A stretch of DNA of 29,317 nt, taken from IMG/VR virus record IMGVR_UViG_3300042444_000023, positions 1 through 29,317 of that record. One strand, given 5' to 3'. Position 1 is the stretch's first letter. Every line of letters begins with the position of its first letter. The DNA comes from a virus. The position numbers and the translations under genes are program-made. Of the stretch, positions 12,196-19,389 are shown in pieces. Below the pieces are notes generated by a model, which saw only the letters and a program-made list of their open reading frames with translations, searched no databases and was not told where the DNA came from.

Positions 12196-12546
12196 TTAGT
12201 CGTATATCGAAGAAACGGCAACGCCAGCAACAACCATGCGGCCTTCTTCTATTAAATTTAAGTCTGTTGTATTCGTGTTTTCATCTACTATTATAGGCGT
12301 GTCACTTTCAAACACGCTGTATTTGTATTGGCCTTTGATTAGCGTAACGTCTGTGCCTTCTTCTAACGTGAAAAGGTTGTAACGTACGGGCCAGTTGCTA
12401 GTGTCTGTGCCTACCCAATAAATAGGCTCTACGGCGGTGTTATATTCACCCTCAAACACGAACAAATAGTAGGGGTTAACTAACGTCGTTACTTCGCTTA
12501 AAGTCAAAGCAAACGTGTTTATTTCCCCTTTGTCTATGTAAATCAT
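12196..12546 (-). CDS. Small beta-rich head or tail accessory protein
   Basis: A 116-residue protein, beta-rich and acidic: EINTFALTLSEVTTLVNPYYLF, then EPIYWVGTDTSNWPVRYNLFTLEEG (shown in parts, about 8-75), and a C-terminal EEGRMVVAGVAV. This resembles small single-domain proteins found between capsid and portal genes in Bacteroidota phages, perhaps an Ig-like decoration or neck protein; no named family. I start at the ATG 12544-12546. The frame opens 13 codons earlier, but only this ATG carries the TTAATATAGTT leader shared by other structural genes. It is preceded by a hairpin terminator at 12586-12605, so its message may come partly by read-through. Confidence 0.65.
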   Translation of the reverse strand: MIYIDKGEINTFALTLSEVTTLVNPYYLFVFEGEYNTAVEPIYWVGTDTSNWPVRYNLFTLEEGTDVTLIKGQYKYSVFESDTPIIVDENTNTTDLNLIEEGRMVVAGVAVSSIYD

Positions 12547-12585
12547 AACTATATTAAAGTTCAAAACCTTAACGTTCAAAAACAC

Positions 12586-12605
12586 AAAACCCCCTATAAA
12601 GGGGG
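12586..12605 (-). terminator. Weak intrinsic terminator inside the head operon
   Basis: On the minus strand a CCCCC/GGGGG stem (12605-12601 with 12594-12590) with a six-base loop is followed by only four T (12589-12586). It sits between the tail-tube-like gene and the accessory gene and probably lowers transcription of portal and lysis genes relative to the capsid. Confidence 0.65.
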
Positions 12606-12633
12606 CTAGTGTATTCCGAATAAAAGGACCTAA

Positions 12634-13146
12634 TTAAACGAGGCCAGCAACGATAGTTGGGTCAACGGCAAAGGCCAATGTTTCGTTCTCCGCAACAAGC
12701 GTAACGCTGTATTTAGAACCGTCAGCGCGGACCGTCCCAGAACCTTCGCCGAATGCGCTAACTTGCAAGTATGGAAAATACCAATAATTGCCGTTTGCGT
12801 CACCGATTACAGCGTTCAAGTATTGTTGACCAGCTGCAAGAACTTTAATAGCGCGGCTTTTCTCTTGGTCGCGGCGGTGAAACATTAAGTTAATAGTTTG
12901 AGTAACGTAAGACGAACCGTTAATTAAGTCGATAGTTCCGTCTTCGGTAAAGCTACCAGTATTACGTTTGAACTCTAAAGCTACGTAAGGGGCAGTTTTT
13001 GTAATAGAGGTTACTTCCCAGTTCGTGCCCGTTTCGTCGGTTACGATACCAGTAATGTTGTCTTGTTGGTTAATCAACAAAGTATAAATCCCGCCCGAAT
13101 TGTTCAAGCAGTCTTTTAGGATTTCTTCTAAAGTAGCACAAGCCAT
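12634..13146 (-). CDS. Tail-tube-like structural protein
   Basis: A 170-residue beta-rich protein. The first residues are ATLEEILKDCLNNSGGIYTLLI, followed by INQQDNITGIVTDETGTNW and SITKTAPYVALEFKRNTGSF (in parts, about 24-66), then FHRRDQEKSRAIKVLA (near 89-104), GDANGNYWYFPYL and a last strand. This is the layout I associate with tail-tube proteins of Bacteroidota siphoviruses, with a G-G-I near the start and an internal helix. It has strong expression signals: it lies one gene after the capsid, between two terminators, with an A-rich leader. If it is the tube protein, its place among head genes is unusual. It could also be a head decoration protein. Confidence 0.55.
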   Translation of the reverse strand: MACATLEEILKDCLNNSGGIYTLLINQQDNITGIVTDETGTNWEVTSITKTAPYVALEFKRNTGSFTEDGTIDLINGSSYVTQTINLMFHRRDQEKSRAIKVLAAGQQYLNAVIGDANGNYWYFPYLQVSAFGEGSGTVRADGSKYSVTLVAENETLAFAVDPTIVAGLV

Positions 13147-13168
13147 TTTTTCTAGTTTTTTGTAGTTA

Positions 13169-13197
13169 TAAAAAAGGGCGGCGTATTATGGCCGCCC
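13169..13197 (-). terminator. Strong intrinsic terminator after the capsid gene
   Basis: On the minus strand GGGCGGC (13197-13191) pairs with GCCGCCC (13182-13176) over seven G-C pairs around an eight-base loop, followed by six or seven T (13175-13169). It lies 28 bases after the major capsid stop and should raise capsid message relative to downstream genes. Confidence 0.9.
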
Positions 13198-13224
13198 CGT
13201 ATCATTTTAAATTGTGTCTAACGA

Positions 13225-14151
13225 TTAGTCGAAACAAACGTTGTACATTACAATTTGGTCTGGGTTCGTGTAGTGGAAACCAGCTTTCAAGTTAGCACGT
13301 GTACGGATGTACGGCTCAGCAACTGAATCAGAAAGGTTAACCGCTTTCAATGCTTTAGCGTCGCCTTCTGCGTCAAATGCGTAGATAAGGTCTGTCTTAA
13401 GTGCAAGAACGATTGTGTTAGCTGGTGCGCCTTCTGCCAAAACAATTTTAATACCTAAGAAAGTAGGTGCTAAAGGTGCAGTAACATAAGTCAAAGTGTT
13501 GCCAGATGCAGCAGCAATTTGGTAGTCAACGAATACGTCGCTAGAAACGAACATACGAAGGTCAGCGCGCTTAGATTGTACGGCAGCTGGTGAAGCTTGT
13601 AGTACGGCAGTCATTTGCGCAAGAACATTTGAGCTATTGATAGCACCATTGTAAAGGCCGATTACTGCATTGTCAGCACAAAGTTTTTTAACATAACCGT
13701 CACACAAAGAAAGAACTTCGTCTTCGCTTTCTGTGTCACCTTGCCAACGGATCAACTCTAAGTCGTTACCGATACGGCCAGCCATTTCATTCCAGTAGTA
13801 AGCCATGAATGAAGGAACGCTAAAATCGCCGTTTGAACCTTGCGACATTTGCAAAGCCAAGAAAGACTGCTCGAGGTCGAACTGACAAATTTGGCTCATT
13901 GCTGAAAGCGCACAAACGTCAATGTCAACTGCATCTAAGTTGTCCGTAGGGGCAGCAAAGTTACATGTAGAAGGCGCAAGTAAGTTACCAAAAGTAACGT
14001 TTGCAAGTTTCGTTGCTGACTTAATACCAGGCAAAGTGCGGTAGTTGTCTGCGATGTCTTCAGTCAAATAAGCTTTTGAATAGAATTCATCTGGGTTAGG
14101 ACATAACAACGCGTTTGTGTCTACGTCCAAGTCAAATTTAAGATTTCTCAT
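13225..14151 (-). CDS. Major capsid protein
   Basis: A 308-residue protein that I read as the major capsid protein of HK97 fold. Evidence is its place directly after the protease-scaffold gene, its length, a strong A-rich leader (AAAAACCAACAAAATG) and a strong terminator behind it. The sequence has a mixed beta/alpha pattern with a long central helix-rich part (LEQSFLALQMSQGS, MAYYWNEMAGRIGNDLELIRW at about 97-139 in parts) and a C-terminal ARANLKAGFHYTNPDQIVMYN typical of capsid proteins of Bacteroidota phages. The first 40 residues may be the delta domain or be removed by the protease. Five cysteines lie in the first half (CALSAMSQICQF), which could matter for shell stability. Confidence 0.85.
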   Translation of the reverse strand: MRNLKFDLDVDTNALLCPNPDEFYSKAYLTEDIADNYRTLPGIKSATKLANVTFGNLLAPSTCNFAAPTDNLDAVDIDVCALSAMSQICQFDLEQSFLALQMSQGSNGDFSVPSFMAYYWNEMAGRIGNDLELIRWQGDTESEDEVLSLCDGYVKKLCADNAVIGLYNGAINSSNVLAQMTAVLQASPAAVQSKRADLRMFVSSDVFVDYQIAAASGNTLTYVTAPLAPTFLGIKIVLAEGAPANTIVLALKTDLIYAFDAEGDAKALKAVNLSDSVAEPYIRTRANLKAGFHYTNPDQIVMYNVCFD

Positions 14152-14181
14152 TTTGTTGGTTTTTATTTTGTTTTTATTTGT

Positions 14182-15156
14182 TTACTTGTTTGATGCGCGA
14201 AAGGCTTTGAACTTGTCAAATACGCTTGACATTTTTGTGTCTTTAGCCATTTCGATTTCTTCTTCTTCACGAATTACGCCCATTTCTTCGATTTGGTTTT
14301 TCAAGTCTGCAATCATTCCGATTACTGCGTTAACTTGTTCTTCGATGATAGGCATAACAACCGCTTTGATTGCTTCGGCGTCCGTAGCTGGATCAACTGC
14401 CATTGCAGTTTCAGTTACTTCTTCTTCGATTACTTCTTCTTCGGTTACGCTTGTGTCTTCCATAGCAACTTCTTCGGTAACTTCTTCTGTTACTTCGGCC
14501 ATTTCTTCTTCGACAACTGGTACTTCTTTTACTTCTACTACTTGGCCATCTTTAACCACGTAGATTTTGCCTTCTAAAAGGTGTTCTCCGTCTGGGAAAT
14601 TCATATTATTTTGTTTTAAGTGTTTACTTAATTTCATACCCAGAAAGCCTTCAATAGAAAAACCGACTTGTTCGTTTTTTACTAGCGTGTTGTAATAGTC
14701 TACGTCGGTAACTTGAGCCGTTAACATTAACGTGCCTTTAGGAACTTCGATGCCGTAGGTTGTATATGCTTTGTCTTGGGTAGGGTTTTCGACTATCCAC
14801 GCTTCAAGAATGTAAGCGGGAACGCCTTTGTTTTGGTCATGCTCTAAATTGAAAACGTTGCGGTTTTGCAAGTCACGCATAAACTTTACGTGTATTTGTT
14901 CGATTGTTTCCTCGTCAAATGTTACGTAGTATTCTTCTTCGTCGCGTCTGTAAATTTCCATCGGGATCATTGCGGGCGCGGTAACTCTGTATTTTAGTTC
15001 GTCGGCAAAGAAATGTTTAGCCACGTTTGAAAATGCTAAACCCTTAACTTTAATAGCGGGGTTTGAAGTGAAAGCAATTTGTTCGATGCCTAAATCTTCG
15101 CCGTCGCTATACTCGGGGTCTATTGTAATTTTGTAAACGGGTAAGTCGTTAACCAT
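14182..15156 (-). CDS. XkdF-like prohead protease fused to a scaffold
   Basis: A 324-residue protein in two parts. Residues 1-175 match the XkdF-like prohead serine protease: NLEHDQ (103-108, His106), LEAWIVENP (117-125), then KGTLMLTAQVTD (140-151) and GFSIEG (165-170, Ser167 as nucleophile). Residues about 208-255 are a low-complexity acidic run with repeats of TEEV, and 258-300 are a helix likely to form a coiled coil, as in scaffolds. The protein should guide capsid assembly, then cleave scaffold and itself. A good internal start lies at codon 185 (ATG 14602-14604, with AAAACAAAATAAT before it), which could make scaffold alone. The main start has the shared TTAATATCGTTATG leader. The gene heads the head module and diverges from the plus-strand pair. 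Confidence 0.85.
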   Translation of the reverse strand: MVNDLPVYKITIDPEYSDGEDLGIEQIAFTSNPAIKVKGLAFSNVAKHFFADELKYRVTAPAMIPMEIYRRDEEEYYVTFDEETIEQIHVKFMRDLQNRNVFNLEHDQNKGVPAYILEAWIVENPTQDKAYTTYGIEVPKGTLMLTAQVTDVDYYNTLVKNEQVGFSIEGFLGMKLSKHLKQNNMNFPDGEHLLEGKIYVVKDGQVVEVKEVPVVEEEMAEVTEEVTEEVAMEDTSVTEEEVIEEEVTETAMAVDPATDAEAIKAVVMPIIEEQVNAVIGMIADLKNQIEEMGVIREEEEIEMAKDTKMSSVFDKFKAFRASNK

Positions 15157-15200
15157 AACGATATTAAAAAAAGCCTATATTTGTTCAAAAATTATATACT
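15157..15200. promoter_or_regulatory. Divergent promoter region of 44 bases
   Basis: This gap separates two divergent starts. On the plus strand TATATTTG (15176-15183) is an exact -7 box about 18 bases before the ATG at 15201, with no clear -33 element. On the minus strand TATAATTTTTG (15198-15188) is a -7 box off by one base. The TTAATATCGTT leader of the protease gene is also here. Both transcripts must start in or beside this gap, so control of the two directions may be linked. Confidence 0.6.
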
Positions 15201-15740
15201 ATGGTTACTATTTTAAACAAAGAAATTCCTAACGAATTAAACGAGTTGACTATCCAGCAATTCGAAGACATTACAGAAATTCATGCTAACGAAAAGCTAG
15301 ACCACGTCGAAAAACACTTAGAGGTTTTTAAGTACATGGGCGCACCAGAAGAAATTGAAGACGTAGACTTCGAAGACTTTAAAGAATACATTCGTCTTTT
15401 CAACACGGCAAAAGCCCCCGAAGGCATTTTATTGAAACGCTTTGAAGCGGACGGGTATACATACCAAGCCTACGACGAAGAATGGAAATTGAGCGCTAAA
15501 GAAACTAAGCTAATCGAAAAGATTTTAAACAACAAACACAAAGGGTATATTTCCGAGGTGCTAGCGGTATTGTTTAAACGTACCGACTTAGGTAAAAACG
15601 AACACTACACCGACGCTCATGTAAAGTTTAAGGCAAAAATTATACGTGAACTACCCGCCGAGGTTGCCGTGCCTTACCTAGTTGCCGTAGCCGAAACAAT
15701 TAACAAACAAGTTCAAAGCCTTAATGAACCTACCGCATAG
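15201..15740 (+). CDS. Plus-strand structural protein, paralog A (possible tail chaperone)
   Basis: A 179-residue acidic, helical protein. It shares a domain with the next gene: NELTIQQFEDI (near 14-24), an acidic stretch EEIEDVDFEDFKEYIRLF, then ADGYTYQAYDEEWKLSAKE and YISEVLAVLFKRTDL (about 116-130). The helical, acidic makeup and a tandem related gene resemble tail assembly chaperones, which in siphoviruses bind the tape measure. Here the second gene starts within the end of this one in another frame (17-base overlap), instead of by a programmed slip. It is one of only two plus-strand genes in the genome. The chaperone role is inferred; position is unusual, as the tape measure is 4 kb away and on the other strand. 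Confidence 0.7.
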   Translation: MVTILNKEIPNELNELTIQQFEDITEIHANEKLDHVEKHLEVFKYMGAPEEIEDVDFEDFKEYIRLFNTAKAPEGILLKRFEADGYTYQAYDEEWKLSAKETKLIEKILNNKHKGYISEVLAVLFKRTDLGKNEHYTDAHVKFKAKIIRELPAEVAVPYLVAVAETINKQVQSLNEPTA

Positions 15741-16506
15741 TTGGCACGAAGTTAAGCTATACCAGTTTAAGGAACTCCGCGCGCTTAAAGATGCGGGCGG
15801 GTTCTTTAACATTCAGCTAGAAACATTGGCTATTTTAGCGGACGTAAGCACGGACGAAATAGAAGAACTAACGCTAGAGGAAATAGCCACGTTATTCAAG
15901 TCTGTAAAATGGGTGCTACATGAACCTAAAAAGGGCTTGTCTAACGAACTATTGCTAGACGGGGAAACGTACACCTTACAACCATTCAAGAAACTAACGC
16001 TAGACGAGTTTATAGACCTTGAATATTTTCTACAAAACGACTACTTAGTACATATTTCGCATATAGTTTCCGTGTTTTGGCGTCGTACTCGCCTAGATGA
16101 GTGGCAAAATGTACAATTTGAACCCTATATATTTAGCCCTTTTGATCGTAACGAACTATTCGACGACGTAGAAATAACAAAAGTCTACGGCATTTTAAAT
16201 GAATACCTAAAATATAGGGAAAATTTCATGCAAAAGTACACGGCTTTGTTCAATTCAGACGACGAACCAGACGACGAAAAGCTAGACCCTAAAGATTTCG
16301 ACACCATAGAGGAATATAAAGACGAATTAAAGGCCCAAGAACAAAGCAAAAAAGCCCGCAAGTGGGGCTGGGAAAGTTTGATTTACGACTTATGCGAAGG
16401 TGACTTTACAAAAATAAAGGCAGTCGGTGAACTGCCCTTAATACTAGTTTTTAATATGCTTGCAATGCGTAAAGAAATGGGCTTACTTGAAACCCCTAAA
16501 GGCTAA
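15724..16506 (+). CDS. Plus-strand structural protein, paralog B (longer)
   Basis: A 260-residue protein whose first 135 residues align with the gene before it: HEVKLYQFKEL, STDEIEELTLEEIATLFK, LDGETYTLQPFKKLTLDEF and HISHIVSVFWRRTRL match in order. An acidic, loose segment follows (DDEPDDEKLDPKDFDTIEEYKDE, about 178-200 in parts), then a C-terminal helical domain from WGWESLIYDLCEGDFTKI to the end (about 218-255). A shared N-terminal domain with an added C-terminal domain is like the G and GT pair of tail assembly chaperones, but made as two genes. Its end overlaps the tail gene at 16483 by 24 bases on the other strand, so the two transcripts converge and are antisense to one another. Confidence 0.7.
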   Translation: MNLPHSWHEVKLYQFKELRALKDAGGFFNIQLETLAILADVSTDEIEELTLEEIATLFKSVKWVLHEPKKGLSNELLLDGETYTLQPFKKLTLDEFIDLEYFLQNDYLVHISHIVSVFWRRTRLDEWQNVQFEPYIFSPFDRNELFDDVEITKVYGILNEYLKYRENFMQKYTALFNSDDEPDDEKLDPKDFDTIEEYKDELKAQEQSKKARKWGWESLIYDLCEGDFTKIKAVGELPLILVFNMLAMRKEMGLLETPKG

Positions 16507-16917
16507 CGCCGCGTTAAAGTCGCCACCGATTGGTTCGAACGTGTAAATAATGCTTTTCTTGTCGCCCAAAATTCTAGCTACTTGCAGAATAGGGTAACGC
16601 TTTGTCATCCATTCCGTGTATTGTGCGTATATTTCTGCGGTTATTCCCTCGGCGTTTAGGCGTTGGGTAAGCTTTGCGCAAAGGTCAAAGGGTAACATGT
16701 TTACAGTTCCGTTGTTTAGAAACCCGAAATAGTACATTGCTACAATTTGTATTTCTAATTCACCAAGGGCGGGTATCTTTGCGTTAATACGGATTGAATC
16801 GTAAAGCGCTTGCGTGTCTATTAAAGCTTCTTCGGCAATAATACGGCGCAATGTCTTTGCGATCTTATTACGTGTTTTATAAAGAACGTTAAACGTCCCG
16901 TTATTCTTGTATGCCAT
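16483..16917 (-). CDS. HK97 gp10-like tail-completion protein
   Basis: A 144-residue protein. The basic N-terminus and helix TRNKIAKTLRRIIAEEALIDTQALYDSIRIN (in parts, about 16-46), then ELEIQIVAMYYFGFLNNGT (about 53-71), fit the gp10-like family, where an arginine-rich helix precedes D-T-x-x-L-x-x-S and the Y-x-x-F/Y-x-x-x-G-T motif. These proteins finish the head-tail joint or tail tip. The match is by pattern only. It overlaps the start of its upstream neighbour's end by 17 bases and its 3' end overlaps the plus-strand gene B. It is the last gene of the long tail unit, and I see no terminator behind it. Confidence 0.55.
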   Translation of the reverse strand: MAYKNNGTFNVLYKTRNKIAKTLRRIIAEEALIDTQALYDSIRINAKIPALGELEIQIVAMYYFGFLNNGTVNMLPFDLCAKLTQRLNAEGITAEIYAQYTEWMTKRYPILQVARILGDKKSIIYTFEPIGGDFNAALAFRGFK

Positions 16918-17269
16918 TTGCTAGAAAGTTAGGTTCGTATGGAAACTCCTCAGTTGTTGCGTGTCCAGCAAATGCGTGTTTTGGGTTCTTTGGTTCTACT
17001 AAGTTAGCCCCGAAGTCGTAAAGCTCAGAACTCATAACATCGTAGTGATAGCCTTCTGCGTAGATAGGTTCTTCGATTACTTCCATTCCATCCATTACTG
17101 GAGGGGTCAATAGGATGAGACCGATTTCAACAACTGCTTGTACTCCGCTTCCGTATGCTTCGTGTTTTTCTCCGTCAATACCTTCGACCTCGATTAGTAT
17201 TCCTTTTGCGTAAAGGTCGGCAACTGCTGCCGCCTTGTCTGAATAAGTCAGTTTATATATGCTTGTCAT
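16901..17269 (-). CDS. Small protein downstream of the receptor-binding gene
   Basis: A 122-residue protein that starts MTSIYKLTYSDKAAAVADLYAKG and has acidic middle segments (VEGIDGEKHEAYGSG, MDGMEVIEEPIYAEGYHYDV). I do not recognise a named family. It lies after the receptor-binding gene with an ATGA overlap (17269-17266), so it is translated with it; proteins in this place often help fold or attach the fibre or are part of the tail tip. I start at 17269 because of that coupling. A frame open a further 16 codons upstream would run far into the neighbour. Confidence 0.65.
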   Translation of the reverse strand: MTSIYKLTYSDKAAAVADLYAKGILIEVEGIDGEKHEAYGSGVQAVVEIGLILLTPPVMDGMEVIEEPIYAEGYHYDVMSSELYDFGANLVEPKNPKHAFAGHATTEEFPYEPNFLANGIQE

Positions 17270-19005
17270 ATCGTTGTAAGTTGTGCGAGTTGAGTGTTTG
17301 TAAGGCGAGTTTTCCAAAGGGCGGTAGCGTTTACATTGACATTTGACATATTACTAACATCTGCCCCATTAATTTCAAATGCGCTCATTGTTGGAATGTT
17401 TCCGCTTGTATCAGTTCCGATAAGCTGGCCGTCTATATAAAATGCAAAATCATTTTGCTTGTAGGCAATAGCGAGTTTATGTCTGCCATTTGAAAGTGTG
17501 GATGTTGAAAAAGCGAATTGCTGAACGCCTCCTATGTATGACTCACATACAAAAATATTATTTCCTACTTGATATAAAAAAATAGAGTTCATATAAGCAT
17601 TTGCTCCCACCGAGTTTGCAATCATAAAAATGAAAAGACTCGCTTGATTAGGTTTGAAAACATCCACAAAAAATGTCCCCTCAGTTTGCCCTATAAGCGA
17701 ACTAATACCAGTCTTTGAAATAACATCTGCGTTGCGTGTTACACTTGCTGAGGTTGTAGGTATGTAGGAAGTAGGGTAAGCGCCAGCTTCGGCTTGAGCA
17801 CCATAAACATATATACCACTTGTTCCAGTACCTACAAAACTATTTTGACCCGAATTGTTTATCAAGCCTAATCCAAATGCTTTGTTTCCAGAAGTTCCAA
17901 CAGTTGTTGCTGATACTCTTATAAAGCCATTAGCGTACTCCTCAACAGTTGCGTTAGTAAAATTAGAAGAAGTGCTTACTACTGACATAGTAGAAATGTT
18001 AAAAACAACCCTTCCTCCATCAGAATAATTTTCAATACAGCATCTGCTATATTCTGCCTCTTTAACAAAAAATGATATTGTTGTAGGGCTTGCTAAACCA
18101 ACTATAAAACGTAATATTCCGTGTTGCGCATTGTTCGTGTTGTCATTCAGCTTTGATGCGTTTACCAATCCGTCTGGACTGATTATAGCTGAAGCAATTA
18201 TAGAAGCGTCAGTTTTGCTCCAAGCAGCGTTATCAAAAGACGAACTCCAAGTGTAAATATTAGTTCTTTGCGGTTCTACAAGTAAACTTGGACAAGTACC
18301 ATTTGAGTAGTCAAGTCTTGGGATGTTAAGTCTTGTTTCCGTTTTTTGGTAGTCTTTAGCGGTTGAGCCTTCGACAAGTTGTGCGCCCCAAACATAAAAA
18401 TCACCAGTTGATGATGTAGCCGCCGCCCTTGCTGCACTTGCTGAATCAATAGCAAAAATATCAATAGCAGCACCAATGCCACTTGTAAAGGACATTGTGC
18501 AGCGATACCAACCATCCCCATAGTCTTCAATTTGAGGTGTACAATTAGCGTAAGAGCCTAAAACACCATCTTGTAAATCAAAATTAGCGTAAGGGTCTGA
18601 ATCATTGCCGATTAAAAATTGTGTATATCTATGCGTTCCTTTCTTCATAAACCAACTCAAAGAGTATGTGCCATTCAATGATACAAGTTGATAAATTAAT
18701 TTTGTATTGGTTCCTGCATCTAAAGTGAACTTATCCGCAGTTAAAGTGCCATCGGGTGCGGTTGTGTTATTAGCGGTAATAGTTCCATTTATTAAAACCC
18801 AAGCCGCATTGCTAAAATCTTGGCTATATTGTGCAAGATTGTAAGGCACTAACTCCACCAAGCCAGCAGAGTTTACTCTTGTTGCGGTGGTCGCTCGTGT
18901 TACTGACATATCGCCAGAACCATCGGACGGAATAACGGAATAAAGTTTGCCCTCTTTATATCCGTTTGGCGTTACAATTAAAGAGGCAGTATCTAATAGG
19001 CTCAT
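17266..19005 (-). CDS. Lectin-like receptor-binding (tail fibre) protein
   Basis: A 579-residue protein of three likely jelly-roll modules. Module 1 (about 55-225) has YSQDFSNAAWV, TTAPDGTLTADKFTL and DFYVWGAQLVEG. Module 2 (about 250-415) repeats the pattern with SSSFDNAAWSKTD, ISPDGLVNASKL and GIYVYGAQAEAG. Module 3 (about 430-575) resembles a LamG / concanavalin-like domain, with GRHKLAIAYKQNDFAFYIDGQLIG near its end. Such modules bind surface glycans, so this is the best candidate for host recognition. The start of the protein (MSLLDTASLIVTPNGYKEGKLYSVIP) is a common attachment segment in Bacteroidota phage tails. It is higher in A/T than its neighbours, as expected for a swapped host-range gene. 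Its start overlaps the Trp-repeat gene by four bases. Confidence 0.8.
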   Translation of the reverse strand: MSLLDTASLIVTPNGYKEGKLYSVIPSDGSGDMSVTRATTATRVNSAGLVELVPYNLAQYSQDFSNAAWVLINGTITANNTTAPDGTLTADKFTLDAGTNTKLIYQLVSLNGTYSLSWFMKKGTHRYTQFLIGNDSDPYANFDLQDGVLGSYANCTPQIEDYGDGWYRCTMSFTSGIGAAIDIFAIDSASAARAAATSSTGDFYVWGAQLVEGSTAKDYQKTETRLNIPRLDYSNGTCPSLLVEPQRTNIYTWSSSFDNAAWSKTDASIIASAIISPDGLVNASKLNDNTNNAQHGILRFIVGLASPTTISFFVKEAEYSRCCIENYSDGGRVVFNISTMSVVSTSSNFTNATVEEYANGFIRVSATTVGTSGNKAFGLGLINNSGQNSFVGTGTSGIYVYGAQAEAGAYPTSYIPTTSASVTRNADVISKTGISSLIGQTEGTFFVDVFKPNQASLFIFMIANSVGANAYMNSIFLYQVGNNIFVCESYIGGVQQFAFSTSTLSNGRHKLAIAYKQNDFAFYIDGQLIGTDTSGNIPTMSAFEINGADVSNMSNVNVNATALWKTRLTNTQLAQLTTI

Positions 19006-19373
19006 ATATCAAATGAATTTAAAGTAATTTCTAAACAAGTTTCGGCTTCGAACACCCCGCCATCGGTGGCTATCCTATCCATAAAAATATCTATAAGGTC
19101 AGCGTTCGCTTGTATTTGTAATGCAAGGGCTTGAATCCATGATCCGTTTACGGGCGCAGTTGCTCCGAAGTCCTCGGCTAATGCTTGAATCCATGCTTCG
19201 CCTTCTTCTTTGTTTACGTTAAAAAAGTCACAAAGGGCCTCTAGCCAAGTGCCGTTTACCGTTTGGGTTATTCCGTAGTGGTAACATATTGATTGCCACA
19301 AGTTCCCGTTTACGTCCGCCGCTTGTAAGTCGTGCGCTATGGTGTGCAGCCATGATTGATTGTAAATAGCCAT
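19002..19373 (-). CDS. Trp-repeat tail protein
   Basis: A 123-residue protein built mainly of four or five repeats of 17-18 residues, each starting with Trp followed by a small/hydrophobic pair and ending in Asn-Gly: WLHTIAHDLQAADVNGN, WQSICYHYGITQTVNGT, WLEALCDFFNVNKEEGEA, WIQALAEDFGATAPVNGS, WIQALALQI. The last 25 residues hold RIATDGGVFEAETCL, a motif also found at the start of the 945-residue tail protein. It may be an adaptor between the tail tip and the receptor-binding protein, whose gene overlaps it by four bases. The start carries the AATATTGTTATG leader typical of the structural genes. No named family. Confidence 0.7.
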   Translation of the reverse strand: MAIYNQSWLHTIAHDLQAADVNGNLWQSICYHYGITQTVNGTWLEALCDFFNVNKEEGEAWIQALAEDFGATAPVNGSWIQALALQIQANADLIDIFMDRIATDGGVFEAETCLEITLNSFDI

Positions 19374-19389
19374 AACAATATTATTTTAA

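Noticed and set aside
14117-14563. A plus-strand frame of 148 codons rich in Ser, Thr and Ile
   Set aside because: It is the mirror of the acidic TEEV repeats in the scaffold part. The low complexity comes from the repeat, not from a gene.
15724-15740. A programmed frameshift joining the two plus-strand genes
   Set aside because: I see no slippery heptamer before the first stop, and the second gene has its own ATG. Overlapping starts explain the layout.
17266-19005. A diversity-generating retroelement target in the receptor-binding gene
   Set aside because: No reverse transcriptase gene and no template repeat are visible in the window, and the duplicated modules differ over their whole length.
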